Source: an uncultured Bacilli bacterium
Lineage (GTDB): Bacteria; Bacillota_I; Bacilli_A; RF39; UBA660
NCBI GenBank assembly: GCA_948687865.1
Contig: CAPQQE010000016.1
Coordinates: 2,743 to 19,680 of the forward strand
Direction: 5' to 3'
Length of the DNA: 16,938 bases
A program made the position numbers and the translations under genes. The notes under the pieces are model-generated. The model did no database searches. It was not told where the DNA came from and worked only from the letters and a program-made list of their open reading frames with translations. Positions 7,411 through 15,125 of this stretch are shown in pieces; positions within the stretch are counted from its first letter, which is position 1; every line of letters starts with the position of its first letter.

Positions 7411-7902
7411 TTACATATCTATAGGAAATTCTTGATATGTTTTCTTTAATTTTTTACATATGTTATTTAGTGTATCAATATATGCTTTATCTAAAATTGA
7501 TTTATCAAATCCAAAATCACTATAACCTTCTTCGCAAGTTTTTTCATATTGTTTTGATGGTAAATGATAATCAAAATTTTCATTCATAACATATATTAAA
7601 GCTTTCTTGGTTTTATCACCAATTTTAATAGGTATATAGCATTTTGAATAAAATATTGGATAACCTTCATAATTATCTAATGAAACTGTATCAAGATATG
7701 ATACTTCAAACATACCTAAGGGTACAACTGACCCTTCACACTTTTCAATTGTTAGATAAGCATAGCCATCTTCTCTACCTTTATAAACTAATCTATAATC
7801 GTGTAAAATCATACTACCAATAGGTTTAGCTGTTTTACATCTATAACCCATTTGATTTAAATTCAAATTACTACCATATGCTAAATAATATTTTCTAAAC
7901 AT
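7411..7902 (-). CDS. Gamma-glutamylcyclotransferase-like (AIG2/GGCT) protein
   Basis: A 163-residue cytoplasmic enzyme of the GGCT/AIG2 fold. These enzymes release 5-oxoproline from gamma-glutamyl amides or act as related amine cyclotransferases. The substrate-loop motif YLAYGSN is at residues 6-12, and the expected catalytic Glu is in LDNYEGYP (Glu79). I start at the ATG 7902 rather than the GTG 7911, because AGGTGA sits 5 bases before the ATG and includes that GTG. The ribosome site overlaps the stop of the amidoligase upstream, so the two are coupled. GGCT proteins are known to pair with GCS2-like amidoligases in predicted peptide- or metabolite-conjugation operons (work of the Aravind group). 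A removal or editing role opposite the ligase is inferred; the substrate is unknown. Confidence 0.88.
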   Translation of the reverse strand: MFRKYYLAYGSNLNLNQMGYRCKTAKPIGSMILHDYRLVYKGREDGYAYLTIEKCEGSVVPLGMFEVSYLDTVSLDNYEGYPIFYSKCYIPIKIGDKTKKALIYVMNENFDYHLPSKQYEKTCEEGYSDFGFDKSILDKAYIDTLNNICKKLKKTYQEFPIDM

Positions 7903-7911
7903 AAATATCAC

Positions 7912-8907
7912 CTACCTAACAAACTTTTTGGCTTTTACTGCTATTTTTATATTATAATTTTCCTCAAAATCTTTTAAATATTGTCTTAAAAAATAAACCT
8001 TATCTAAATTATTATCAAATACTAAATCAACAAATTCTAATACATTCTTTAAATTTACATTGTTGTATAAATATTCATTACCATTATATGGATAGAATTC
8101 ATGTTTTAATTTATAATCCAGAAATTCTTCATCCATCACTTTATCTCTTGAAGATACAAGCATTTTAGCAAAAGCATTTATATTATTTTGCCATATTACT
8201 ACATCAGTAGTTGCATTTGGACTTCTAAATTCCAGTGTATTCTTACCATAACTATTAGGGCTATGAAAATCTGTATTCAAAAAATTAAGTGCATTATATC
8301 TTTCATCTGAAAATATTGCCCATTTAATATCATATAAATCCCTTGCACTATTAATTTGATTTAAATTATTATATAACCTATCTGATATTGGTGGTGCATA
8401 TTTAAATAATTTCTTTCTTCCACTAATTTTATCACCATATATAAATCTAAATAATACATTTTCATAAGCTGTATATAGCTTTAAAAAATGCTTCCATGCC
8501 TCCACATCATCACCTAATACAGAAGTCCCAATATGAATATGTCCCCCTGCATTATGCAAAGTATCTGCTTTTCTTTTAGTTAAATAATCACATATCATTT
8601 TAAATTCTAACCAATATTTTATATTATCAGTCATTACTGGGGATGTTATTTCACCACCAGAACTTAAAGAACCATCTCTCTTAGAGTGCCATCCATTTAA
8701 CTTATCATTAATAAACTTATCTATAAACTTTTTTGAAAGACCTTCATATTCTATCTCTACACCAACTGTTACATCATCAGGTAAATTTAATTTATCTCTA
8801 TATTCTAAAAGATAACTTTCTGTTTGAACTAATAGATCTTGTAAATCTAATCCTCTTAAAAATGAAAATGAATCATTTCTATCTGAACTAATAAATTCCT
8901 TACTCAT
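7912..8907 (-). CDS. Putative amidoligase (GCS2/glutamine synthetase-like fold, PF12224-type)
   Basis: A 331-residue predicted ATP-dependent COOH-NH2 ligase that would join an amino acid or amine to a carboxylate. Metal- and ATP-site signatures expected of the family are present: GVEIEYEG (Glu51, Glu53), RDGSLSSGGEITSP (Asp78, Glu86), AGGHIHIG (His123, His125) and LEFRSPN (Glu226, Arg228). No membrane segment. The ATG at 8907 overlaps the end of the upstream membrane-protein gene by 8 bases and has GGGGAAATAGGG before it. It is third of four genes in a tightly overlapping unit, with a GGCT-like enzyme after it and two membrane proteins before it. The family assignment is firm; the product and acceptor are unknown. 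A link to modification of the membrane partners is speculation. Confidence 0.9.
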   Translation of the reverse strand: MSKEFISSDRNDSFSFLRGLDLQDLLVQTESYLLEYRDKLNLPDDVTVGVEIEYEGLSKKFIDKFINDKLNGWHSKRDGSLSSGGEITSPVMTDNIKYWLEFKMICDYLTKRKADTLHNAGGHIHIGTSVLGDDVEAWKHFLKLYTAYENVLFRFIYGDKISGRKKLFKYAPPISDRLYNNLNQINSARDLYDIKWAIFSDERYNALNFLNTDFHSPNSYGKNTLEFRSPNATTDVVIWQNNINAFAKMLVSSRDKVMDEEFLDYKLKHEFYPYNGNEYLYNNVNLKNVLEFVDLVFDNNLDKVYFLRQYLKDFEENYNIKIAVKAKKFVR

Positions 8908-9826
8908 ACCCTATTTCCCCTAATGTTCTTCTTAATACATACTTACGACCTTCATTTTCTTCAGATTTATCCTTTCTTAATCTATATGGATAACCTTCAC
9001 TTTCTCCAATATTGTTTGATGTTTCATCTATCATTGCTAAATTTTGGTTTTTTACTTCTATAAGTTTTTTCATTTTTTCTATTTCTTCTTTATTAATTTG
9101 TCTAAATAAATGTTCATATTTTCCTAATCTATCTCTTATATAAGTTTTAATGAAAAGTCTTTCAATCATTCTAAAGTTATTTCCCCAACCTAATGATAGT
9201 ATAATAAATAGAATAGAATTCCATATATTTTCGCCTGATGTTTCTCGTCTATTAATAGTCTCATCCTCTGATTTGCTATGATTAACTACAATAAGAGCAT
9301 CAGAATCATAAATTTTATCTTCGGGTGTTAATGTATTTTTACGAATAGTTTGAATATTAGTTACAACTAATATGTTTTCTACTTCCTCTTTTGACATAGA
9401 TAGTATTTTATCTGTTTGTGAAAGATCTATTTCATCACTTATTCTATAAGAAGTTACTGTTCTCTCATATAATCCTTTTTCATTAGTAATCCATCCAGTT
9501 GAATATTCTATTAATTCATCATCATAACTAAAATCATGAGATACATACTCTAAGTGAATTCCACTTGAGGTATCAATTGTTTCAATACTAGCATTTTCTG
9601 TTATTTCATCAATATGAAATGGCGCATTACCTTTTGCAGAATATGAATGAGCAATAACAATGGTTGCAAGTATAAACGGAAGTGCATAATCAATAGCAAT
9701 TCCACTTTTAAGCAATGCTTTTACTACAATATTTCGAATATTATATAGTGTCCTATGTTCTATTTTATTTTCTAGTTTTTTTACATCTCTAGATAATTTA
9801 TTGACCAATTCATTTATATTATTCAT
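8900..9826 (-). CDS. Two-helix membrane protein with extracytoplasmic domain, second of a related pair
   Basis: Family not recognised. The 308 residues comprise an N-terminal coiled-coil-like helix (5-25), membrane helix 1 at about 42-62, a 130-residue probably extracytoplasmic part, membrane helix 2 at about 199-216 (IWNSILFIILSLGWG), and a charged helical cytoplasmic tail (220-308). Immediately after helix 1 is APFHIDEIT (68-76), closely matching SPVHLDDIT at the same place in the upstream protein. The two share topology and are probably divergent duplicates. The ATG at 9826 overlaps the upstream stop by one base (TAATG). Membrane topology by eye suggests N-terminus and tail in the cytoplasm. 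They could form a complex that presents or senses the product of the amidoligase encoded downstream, but nothing in the sequence proves it. Confidence 0.82.
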   Translation of the reverse strand: MNNINELVNKLSRDVKKLENKIEHRTLYNIRNIVVKALLKSGIAIDYALPFILATIVIAHSYSAKGNAPFHIDEITENASIETIDTSSGIHLEYVSHDFSYDDELIEYSTGWITNEKGLYERTVTSYRISDEIDLSQTDKILSMSKEEVENILVVTNIQTIRKNTLTPEDKIYDSDALIVVNHSKSEDETINRRETSGENIWNSILFIILSLGWGNNFRMIERLFIKTYIRDRLGKYEHLFRQINKEEIEKMKKLIEVKNQNLAMIDETSNNIGESEGYPYRLRKDKSEENEGRKYVLRRTLGEIGYE

Positions 9827-10704
9827 TAGCTTTTACCCCCTTTAGTTCCTGTTAGGGATAAAATCTTTTCATTTGTATCTTTTAGTTCTTGTTTCATAGG
9901 TTTAATAGATGAAATTTCATCTTTATAATACCTATTAGCTCTAATTATTTCCATTGAATATTCAAAATTTCTTTTATATGCTATTAAACTTCCTATACCT
10001 AAATCTAATACTAATTCAATAATTGTAATAACTATATTCTTTAAATCAGTTTCGTTATATTTTAATACATCTTCATTATCTAATATGTGTAATCTAGCTT
10101 CCCAAAAATAATTTTTATCTTCTTTTATATCTATTTCATTTATAACTTGTCTTTCTTCTTTGTATTCTTTTAGATTTTCACAAACATAATTATAATCTTC
10201 ATCTAAAACAGCATTATATAAATCAAGTGTTGTTAATTTTCCAACATAATATTCTCTTTTAAATCTTACATACTTCCCATCATGCTCTTCCCATGGTGTA
10301 TAAATTACCAAACTATTTGATGGTAATGAATTATCAAACCATCTATTTGTTTTATATTCATCATCCATTTCTACATAGCTATTTGTTTGATAATCTAAAT
10401 TATATACCTTATACTTTGTAATATCATCTAAATGAACTGGAGAACCTCCACCAAAAAATCCAAATAAACCAGCCGTAAGTCCTGATGTTATTAAAAAAGG
10501 TGCAGCAAAGTTACAAGTATATGCCACTATTTTTAAATTTCTTAAATTAAATTGTTTAAAATTTTTTCTTTTTTGCTTAGATATTTTAGATTCTAACTCT
10601 AATGATTTAGCTCTTAATTCCTCTAATTCTTTTACTTGTGCTTTGCGAACTTTATTTCTCTTTTCAGCAAGTATTTTCTCCCTTTTTGTCTTTTTATTAC
10701 TCAT
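9826..10704 (-). CDS. Two-helix membrane protein with coiled coils, first gene of switch unit C
   Basis: Family not recognised. The 292 residues comprise a strongly basic, coiled-coil N-terminus (3-50, rich in Lys/Arg/Glu), membrane helix 1 (about 58-84, ending in a FGFFGGG glycine patch), then SPVHLDDIT (88-96), a probably extracytoplasmic domain (97-215) rich in Tyr and acidic residues, membrane helix 2 (about 222-243), and a helical cytoplasmic tail. Layout and the H-[LI]-D-[DE]-I-T motif match the next gene product. The ATG at 10704 has a GGGGGG site 9 bases upstream. The invertible segment C begins 21 bases upstream, so the four genes 10704-7411 are predicted to switch together. Confidence 0.82.
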   Translation of the reverse strand: MSNKKTKREKILAEKRNKVRKAQVKELEELRAKSLELESKISKQKRKNFKQFNLRNLKIVAYTCNFAAPFLITSGLTAGLFGFFGGGSPVHLDDITKYKVYNLDYQTNSYVEMDDEYKTNRWFDNSLPSNSLVIYTPWEEHDGKYVRFKREYYVGKLTTLDLYNAVLDEDYNYVCENLKEYKEERQVINEIDIKEDKNYFWEARLHILDNEDVLKYNETDLKNIVITIIELVLDLGIGSLIAYKRNFEYSMEIIRANRYYKDEISSIKPMKQELKDTNEKILSLTGTKGGKS

Positions 10705-10724
10705 CTTTTAATACCCCCCTATAT

Positions 10725-10747
10725 TCTCAAAGTACATTACTTTTAGA
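10725..10747. repeat. Recombination site C-left
   Basis: Outer arm TCTCAAAGT, centre ACATT, inner arm ACTTTTAGA. Both arms match the consensus at 8 of 9. Confidence 0.82.
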
Positions 10748-10837
10748 ACATTAAAGAAAATTAAGTAAAATTAATAAAAAATATTTAATAGACCAAAAAT
10801 TAGGTATTAAAGTGATAATCAATAAAAAGGAAAAAAT

Positions 10838-10865
10838 TTGACTTTTTAGGAAAATATGGTATCAT
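10838..10865 (+). promoter_or_regulatory. Promoter of segment C, pointing away from the gene
   Basis: TTGACT, 16-base spacer, TGG then TATCAT (extended -10). The -10 ends 26 bases before the AAGT core of the right site. Confidence 0.68.
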
Positions 10866-10886
10866 ATATGTCGTTCAAAGGGGCAA

Positions 10887-10909
10887 ACATAAAGTAATGT
10901 ACTTTAAGA
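10887..10909. repeat. Recombination site C-right
   Basis: Inner arm ACATAAAGT, centre AATGT, outer arm ACTTTAAGA (exact consensus). Confidence 0.82.
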
Positions 10910-10915
10910 TAAAGA

Positions 10916-10950
10916 AAAAAAGTTGTAATTATATTTACAACTTTTTCTTT
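10916..10950. terminator. Bidirectional terminator between segment C and the transglutaminase-like gene
   Basis: 12-bp stem AAAAAGTTGTAA with TTACAACTTTTT, six-base loop, A run on the left and T run on the right. It serves the plus-strand transcript of segment C and the end of unit B, whose stop is at 10958. Confidence 0.85.
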
Positions 10951-10957
10951 TATATAT

Positions 10958-11848
10958 CTAATTTAATGCTCCAGACATAATTCTGAACTTTTCTTTTGTA
11001 TTCCATATTTCTAGCAATTTGTCAAAATTTAAATCAGGATTTAACATTAATTCTGCTAACTCATCTAGCTCTTTATATTCAAATTCACTTAATTCAAGCT
11101 TTTTATCCTGAATATATTTTGGTAAATGTAAAAATATTATTTCATCATTCATAAGACAATGAAAATCATAAAATAAACATCTTAAAGAAGCTTTTAAACC
11201 TAATGTAGCAGGATCCGAAGAGTAATATATTTCTTCATCTTTGTATTTTTCATTTCTCATCCCTAAATATGCTTCTGCTCCAAATATGAATTTATCTCTA
11301 GGAATATCATTTAAATCAAACCCCATTTCATGATCAGGGCAATGTTCATCAGCATCAACTAATACCCATCTATTTTTATTAATATCATAATATTCTGTAA
11401 TCCAATGATCATAATTAATTCCATCATATTTAATATATGGAGCAAATCCACTTCTTACTCTTGCTGAATATCCTTTTGCTTTTAGTGTTGCAGCTAGTAA
11501 TATAGCTTCCCCTCTACAAGTAATATGAATTTTATCTTCTGCATTTCTATTAGTATGATACTTACTATCTTTTCTTAATAATTCACTTATCATGCTTATA
11601 GCAGTAGGGAATAAATCATCTTCATAATCTAATCTTGTAATTGGGACTTTTGTCATATCTCCCCAAAAACATTTATTCTGTTTTCTAATATCTATATCAC
11701 TATAAACAAACGGATGAATTATTTGCATTCTTTGTAAAACACATAATTCATCAATATCATCAGTTAGATTTTTCATATAATTTTTATATAAACCTAATTC
11801 AGTATATAAACTTGTTTGTTCATAAAATTCTAATATTTCTTCACTCAT
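10958..11848 (-). CDS. Transglutaminase-like superfamily protein
   Basis: A 296-residue protein with a papain-like Cys-His-Asp triad typical of the transglutaminase-like superfamily: Cys111 in HITCRGEAILLAATLKAKGY, His148 in YDHWITEYYD and Asp165 in WVLVDADEH. Members of this family cleave or cross-link amide bonds; many bacterial ones are peptidases or act on peptide conjugates. No signal peptide, so it probably acts in the cytoplasm. The open frame extends to 11929, but that region overlaps the GNAT gene. I chose the ATG at 11848 because AAGGAGA lies 9 bases upstream and the start follows the GNAT stop by one base. Last gene of unit B. The substrate is unknown. Confidence 0.85.
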   Translation of the reverse strand: MSEEILEFYEQTSLYTELGLYKNYMKNLTDDIDELCVLQRMQIIHPFVYSDIDIRKQNKCFWGDMTKVPITRLDYEDDLFPTAISMISELLRKDSKYHTNRNAEDKIHITCRGEAILLAATLKAKGYSARVRSGFAPYIKYDGINYDHWITEYYDINKNRWVLVDADEHCPDHEMGFDLNDIPRDKFIFGAEAYLGMRNEKYKDEEIYYSSDPATLGLKASLRCLFYDFHCLMNDEIIFLHLPKYIQDKKLELSEFEYKELDELAELMLNPDLNFDKLLEIWNTKEKFRIMSGALN

Positions 11849-11849
11849 A

Positions 11850-12329
11850 TTACAAAATCTCCTTTTCCCAAAGATTATGTGAATATGGTTTTTCTTTACT
11901 ACCTCTATATTTAAATCCGTGATTTTCATAATATTTATTTAACTCATTATTACTTTTCTTACAATCTAATCTAATATATTTTTTTGAATTTTCTTTTGCA
12001 ATTTTTTCTATAAATTCAATAATTTTTGTTCCAAGTCCTGTTGAACCAATTTTAGTAGCTAAGTGATGAATATAATATGCTGAATCATCATTATACCAAT
12101 ATTCTTTATCAGATTCTTTAAGTAAAAATACTCCTATTACATTATTTTCCTCTTTTACAACATATAATTTATGATTTTTCATAACATCATTAAAGTAATA
12201 TTCATTGTATTTTTTTAAATAATTATTTGACCATTGATCTATACCATTTTCTTTAAACCAATTACATCTTTCTTCTAAAATATTCATAATAGATACAATA
12301 TCTTTTGTTTCTGCTAATTTTATATCCAT
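11850..12329 (-). CDS. GNAT family N-acetyltransferase
   Basis: A 159-residue acetyl-CoA-dependent acyltransferase of unknown substrate. The acetyl-CoA-binding region is IHHLATKIGSTGLGTKIIEFIEKIAK (about residues 87-112), with a family-typical C-terminal part (NELNKYYENHGFKYRGS). The N-terminal segment DIVSIMNILEERCNWFKENGIDQW resembles small Firmicutes GNATs. The ATG at 12329 overlaps the nitroreductase stop by 10 bases and has a GGGG site 8 bases upstream. It sits between a nitroreductase and a transglutaminase-like gene, which suggests a shared small-molecule or peptide modification pathway, but the partner is not identifiable. Confidence 0.9.
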   Translation of the reverse strand: MDIKLAETKDIVSIMNILEERCNWFKENGIDQWSNNYLKKYNEYYFNDVMKNHKLYVVKEENNVIGVFLLKESDKEYWYNDDSAYYIHHLATKIGSTGLGTKIIEFIEKIAKENSKKYIRLDCKKSNNELNKYYENHGFKYRGSKEKPYSHNLWEKEIL

Positions 12330-12880
12330 TCTACAATCCCCTTTAACTCTTTTCTTGGTCTAGCATTTGGAGATTGATTCGAATAACCAATAGAAATAGC
12401 AGAATTTACTTCTAATTCTGGATGATTTACTAACTCAGCAATTTCCTTTTGAACATAAACTATATCTCTAATCCATAAAGTTCCTAACTTTAAATCAGTA
12501 GCTCTTAAAATCATATTTTCTATACAAGCACCTATTGATAATGTATCGCCTGTAATCCAATTTTCATTTTTTTCTTTTAAAACCAATATTAGTATTGGGG
12601 CTTCTTTGATAACTTTTGCTGTTGCTTTAACACTACTAGGGCATTTTAAAATTTTTCTTTCTTTCTCCTCATCATTTTTCTCTGTGTATTTAATCATCAT
12701 ATCAGCTATTTGGTTTTTTATAGTTCCCTGGGCCACTACAAAATACCATGGTTGTCTATTTTTAGCTGATGGAGCAAGTCTTGCACAATCCAATATATCC
12801 ATTATTAATGTCTTTGATACTTTTTCATTTTTAAAAGATCTAATACTTCTTCTGCCTTCTATTACTTTTCTTGTTTCCAT
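12320..12880 (-). CDS. Nitroreductase family FMN-dependent oxidoreductase
   Basis: A 186-residue flavoenzyme that uses NAD(P)H to reduce nitro groups, quinones or related substrates in the cytoplasm. FMN-contact motifs are visible: RRSIRSFKNEKV (residues 10-21) and ARLAPSAKNRQPWYFVV (33-49), with the conserved second half GACIENMILRATDLKLGTLWI (117-137). The length is normal for the family. The ATG at 12880 has an AAAGGA site, which directly touches the outer arm of recombination site B-left at 12894. First gene of unit B (nitroreductase, GNAT, transglutaminase-like; overlapping or nearly so). The physiological substrate cannot be told from the sequence. Confidence 0.92.
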   Translation of the reverse strand: METRKVIEGRRSIRSFKNEKVSKTLIMDILDCARLAPSAKNRQPWYFVVAQGTIKNQIADMMIKYTEKNDEEKERKILKCPSSVKATAKVIKEAPILILVLKEKNENWITGDTLSIGACIENMILRATDLKLGTLWIRDIVYVQKEIAELVNHPELEVNSAISIGYSNQSPNARPRKELKGIVEWI

Positions 12881-12893
12881 ACTTATTGTCCTT

Positions 12894-12916
12894 TCTTAAA
12901 GTTAGTTACTTTGACA
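12894..12916. repeat. Recombination site B-left
   Basis: Outer arm TCTTAAAGT (exact consensus), centre TAGTT, inner arm ACTTTGACA. Confidence 0.82.
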
Positions 12917-12974
12917 GAGACAATAACTTTAATTGTTGTAATGATAAAATTTGATGCTTTTGACAAAAAAATTT

Positions 12975-13004
12975 TTAGTATATTTTAAAAAAATTTGATA
13001 TAAT
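12975..13004 (+). promoter_or_regulatory. Promoter of segment B, pointing away from the gene
   Basis: Perfect TATAAT with upstream TGA (extended -10) at 12996-13004, weak -35 TTAGTA with an 18-base spacer. A consensus TTGACA lies further upstream at 12960-12965, too far for this -10. The -10 ends 28 bases before the AAGT core of the right site. Confidence 0.6.
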
Positions 13005-13027
13005 ATTATTGATAAAGTTTGAATTTT

Positions 13028-13050
13028 GCAAAAAGTAACTAACTTTAAGA
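13028..13050. repeat. Recombination site B-right
   Basis: Inner arm GCAAAAAGT (6 of 9 match), centre AACTA, outer arm ACTTTAAGA (exact consensus). Confidence 0.8.
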
Positions 13051-13053
13051 ATT

Positions 13054-13086
13054 AAAAAAGCACCAGTTTATTTAAACTGTGTTTAT
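13054..13086. terminator. Bidirectional terminator between segment B and the dTMP kinase gene
   Basis: Stem CACCAGTTTA with TAAACTGTG (one bulged C), two-base loop, A run before and T-rich stretch after. It ends unit A on the minus strand (stop at 13083, within the stem side) and the plus-strand transcript of segment B. Confidence 0.72.
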
Positions 13087-13751
13087 TTTAATTTCACTAA
13101 TTCATATACTTTCTCATGTATTTCATTAATACTTTTCATTTGATTATCTTTATTACATTCTACTTTATCCCAACCTAGATAGTCTGAAATAAACATTGCA
13201 CTCTCATATACCTTTTTCATAAATTCAATATTACTTTCATGAATGTCATTTTCAATCCCAGCATTTTGTGTTCGTGCATTTCTAATCTCAGAAACTAAAT
13301 CAAATGGTGCATGTAAAAATATAACATTATCTGGTCTTTGTATGCCAAGTTTATTATATTCAAAATCACAAACATAATCTATAAATTCTTTTTTCTTTTC
13401 CAAATCTTCTATTAATGCTGATTGGTATATTAAACTAGATGTAGTATATCTATCTAATAAAATAATTTTACCATCTTCAAATTCTTTCTTTAATTCTGTA
13501 AGCCATGTGATTCCTCTATCTATAGCATACAAACTATTTATAAAATATGGCGATAACTCATTTGGACCCCCATAAGATCCTCTTAAATACATTTCTACAG
13601 GTTTACCTTGATAAGTATCATAAGAAGGAAAATGATGTGTAATTATTTCTTTACCATCAGATTTAAGGTGTTCTCCAAGTAATTCAAATTGTGTGGTTTT
13701 CCCAATACCATCACAAGCACCTTCAACTACTATTAATTTTCCACTTGCCAT
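13083..13751 (-). CDS. tmk: dTMP kinase (thymidylate kinase)
   Basis: Phosphorylates dTMP to dTDP with ATP, the step after thymidylate synthase. The 222-residue protein has the P-loop EGACDGIGKTTQ (residues 10-21; the usual form is GxDGSGKTTQ), the catalytic and base-binding motif DRYTTSS (100-106), and a LID region around RNARTQNAG with basic residues. The fold length is normal. The ATG at 13751 is 2 bases after the thyX stop, with an AAGGAAG site overlapping the thyX end, so the pair is translationally coupled. A deviant P-loop and linkage to thyX are common in phage-derived or accessory copies. A second, housekeeping tmk elsewhere in the genome is therefore likely but cannot be seen here. 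Confidence 0.92.
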   Translation of the reverse strand: MASGKLIVVEGACDGIGKTTQFELLGEHLKSDGKEIITHHFPSYDTYQGKPVEMYLRGSYGGPNELSPYFINSLYAIDRGITWLTELKKEFEDGKIILLDRYTTSSLIYQSALIEDLEKKKEFIDYVCDFEYNKLGIQRPDNVIFLHAPFDLVSEIRNARTQNAGIENDIHESNIEFMKKVYESAMFISDYLGWDKVECNKDNQMKSINEIHEKVYELVKLK

Positions 13752-13753
13752 AA

Positions 13754-14950
13754 TTAAATCTTCCTTGTAAGTGTTTTTCCTTCTTTAAAACCACAATCTG
13801 ATGAACAAATATAATCTGGAAAAGTACATCTAGCTCCATGTGAGTATTTTTCAATGTCAATTGCTAATGGATTATTTGATTCTTCTAATGCTCTTTTATA
13901 CTTAAGTAATGTTGATCTTGTTTGCATCATAATTTCAAGTTGTGCTGCACTACATAATCTTTCTTTACATTTTAAAATAAAATCTTCATATTTTCCAATT
14001 TCATTTATTTTAATTAATTCTCCTTGTGGATTTATACCCTTTACTAATTGCATGTCAGAAAGCCACTCATCAATTATCATCCCATCATCTTCTATAATTG
14101 ATGGTATAAAATATTGTTTTTCTTGATTTAATTCCATTTGATAATCTAATGTTCTATGTCTTTGAGCTTGAGCAAGCTCTGCAAATGAACCCATATAATT
14201 TGTTGAATAAACAGCACCAAAATATTCTTCTTTTTTATCTAAATTTTCTCCAAATATAGATAACTTTCTTCCCTTTTCATTTTTCATTAAACCTTCAACT
14301 AAAATATTTCTATCAGAAAGTTGATTAATAAATTCAGACATATACCCTGCTAATTTATTTTCAAAACTATCATTTTGATTATGGTTTTTAATATAATTCC
14401 CCATCCATGAAGCAATATAATTTATTTGTCTTAAAGATGTTGAATATATTAATGTTGTAGGCATAAATACTGTAACTAGATATCTAGCATTCGCTAATTT
14501 TTGTATTTTAGCATCATTATAAACATTACCATATTTTTCTTTTATCTTTATTTTAAATATATCTATCCATTTATTATAAAGTCTTTCTTCTTCAAGTGTT
14601 ATTATAGAATCCTCTTTTCTAACAACAGGTGTATATCTTGCTGATTTCTCACTTGTTGTATATTGATGCTCATTATTTAATACCATTGCTAATATTTTTG
14701 GTACATTTTGTAAGTTTAAATTTAAAGTTATATGATCATATACACTATGATGACCATTATTTAAAGTCATATCGACTCTTTTCATAGTTTTTTCTACTGG
14801 TTCATCAACTAAATGATTGAATCCTTCCTTGTCATAACAAACTCCTGCAATTTTACCACATAATTTGATAGCTTCCGCTTGATTAAAAGAGCCATTTTCT
14901 CTTAAAAATTGATTTGGTAAAATATCAATTTTTACACTACTTTTTTCCAT
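13754..14950 (-). CDS. thyX: ThyX-like (FAD-dependent) thymidylate synthase, two-domain form (switch unit A)
   Basis: Predicted to methylate dUMP to dTMP using methylene-tetrahydrofolate and FAD. The N-terminal half has NNGHHSVYDHITLNLNLQNV (about 64-83) and EHQYTTSEKSARY (94-106), matching the ThyX pattern RHRxxSxxxxSxRY but with Glu and Gln in place of the first two Arg. The second half has QRHRTLDYQ (263-271) and a C-terminal GARC plus two further Cys (375, 382, 386). The 398 residues look like two ThyX-like modules. The changed signature leaves activity to be tested. The start is uncertain: I chose the ATG at 14950 (GGAGG 5 bases upstream); the ATG at 14962 is also possible. The TTG-initiated extension to 15019 has no ribosome site. 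First gene of the thyX-tmk unit. Confidence 0.85.
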   Translation of the reverse strand: MEKSSVKIDILPNQFLRENGSFNQAEAIKLCGKIAGVCYDKEGFNHLVDEPVEKTMKRVDMTLNNGHHSVYDHITLNLNLQNVPKILAMVLNNEHQYTTSEKSARYTPVVRKEDSIITLEEERLYNKWIDIFKIKIKEKYGNVYNDAKIQKLANARYLVTVFMPTTLIYSTSLRQINYIASWMGNYIKNHNQNDSFENKLAGYMSEFINQLSDRNILVEGLMKNEKGRKLSIFGENLDKKEEYFGAVYSTNYMGSFAELAQAQRHRTLDYQMELNQEKQYFIPSIIEDDGMIIDEWLSDMQLVKGINPQGELIKINEIGKYEDFILKCKERLCSAAQLEIMMQTRSTLLKYKRALEESNNPLAIDIEKYSHGARCTFPDYICSSDCGFKEGKTLTRKI

Positions 14951-15000
14951 AAAATCCTCCATACTATTTTTCCCTTTTTCTTCTTTAAGAGTGTTATCTT

Positions 15001-15031
15001 GGTAAAATAGTAAGGACAACTTTAGTCATTT
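15001..15031 (-). promoter_or_regulatory. Leader hairpin arm that mimics recombination site A
   Basis: In the thyX leader, TAAAGTTGT lies 10 bases downstream of the ACAACTTTA of site A-left and can pair with it over 9 bp. In an mRNA from the ON state this hairpin would form between the switch and the thyX ribosome site; the role is unknown. Confidence 0.4.
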
Positions 15032-15054
15032 TCTTAAAGTTGTGTACTATAAGT
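15032..15054. repeat. Recombination site A-left
   Basis: Outer arm TCTTAAAGT (exact consensus), centre TGTGT, inner arm ACTATAAGT. Confidence 0.83.
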
Positions 15055-15125
15055 TTGTTTAAGGATTCAAAGTTAGAATTTGATATAAAATATTTAATAT
15101 TTAGTATGAAAATATATAAATATCG

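Larger units (their letters stand above)
10725..10909. other. Invertible promoter segment C
   Basis: Sites at 10725-10747 and 10887-10909 enclose about 139 bp. They contain a 15-bp perfect inverted repeat (AAAGTACATTACTTT at 10729-10743, its complement at 10891-10905). Centres are ACATT (left) and AATGT (right). The plus-strand promoter at 10838-10865 points away from the four-gene operon, into the terminator at 10916-10950. No coding capacity is seen between 10705 and 10957. Confidence 0.83.
12894..13050. other. Invertible promoter segment B
   Basis: Sites at 12894-12916 and 13028-13050 enclose about 111 bp. They contain the longest perfect inverted repeat in the window, 20 bp (12893-12912 with 13032-13051). 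Centres are TAGTT (left) and AACTA (right). The plus-strand promoter points away from the nitroreductase operon into the terminator at 13054-13086. After inversion the promoter would face the nitroreductase start. Confidence 0.83.

Noticed and set aside
12606..12899. Plus-strand 97-codon open frame
   Set aside because: Antisense shadow of the nitroreductase gene; its hydrophobic translation is a by-product of A+T-rich antisense sequence.
13854..14126. Plus-strand 90-codon open frame
   Set aside because: Antisense shadow of thyX.
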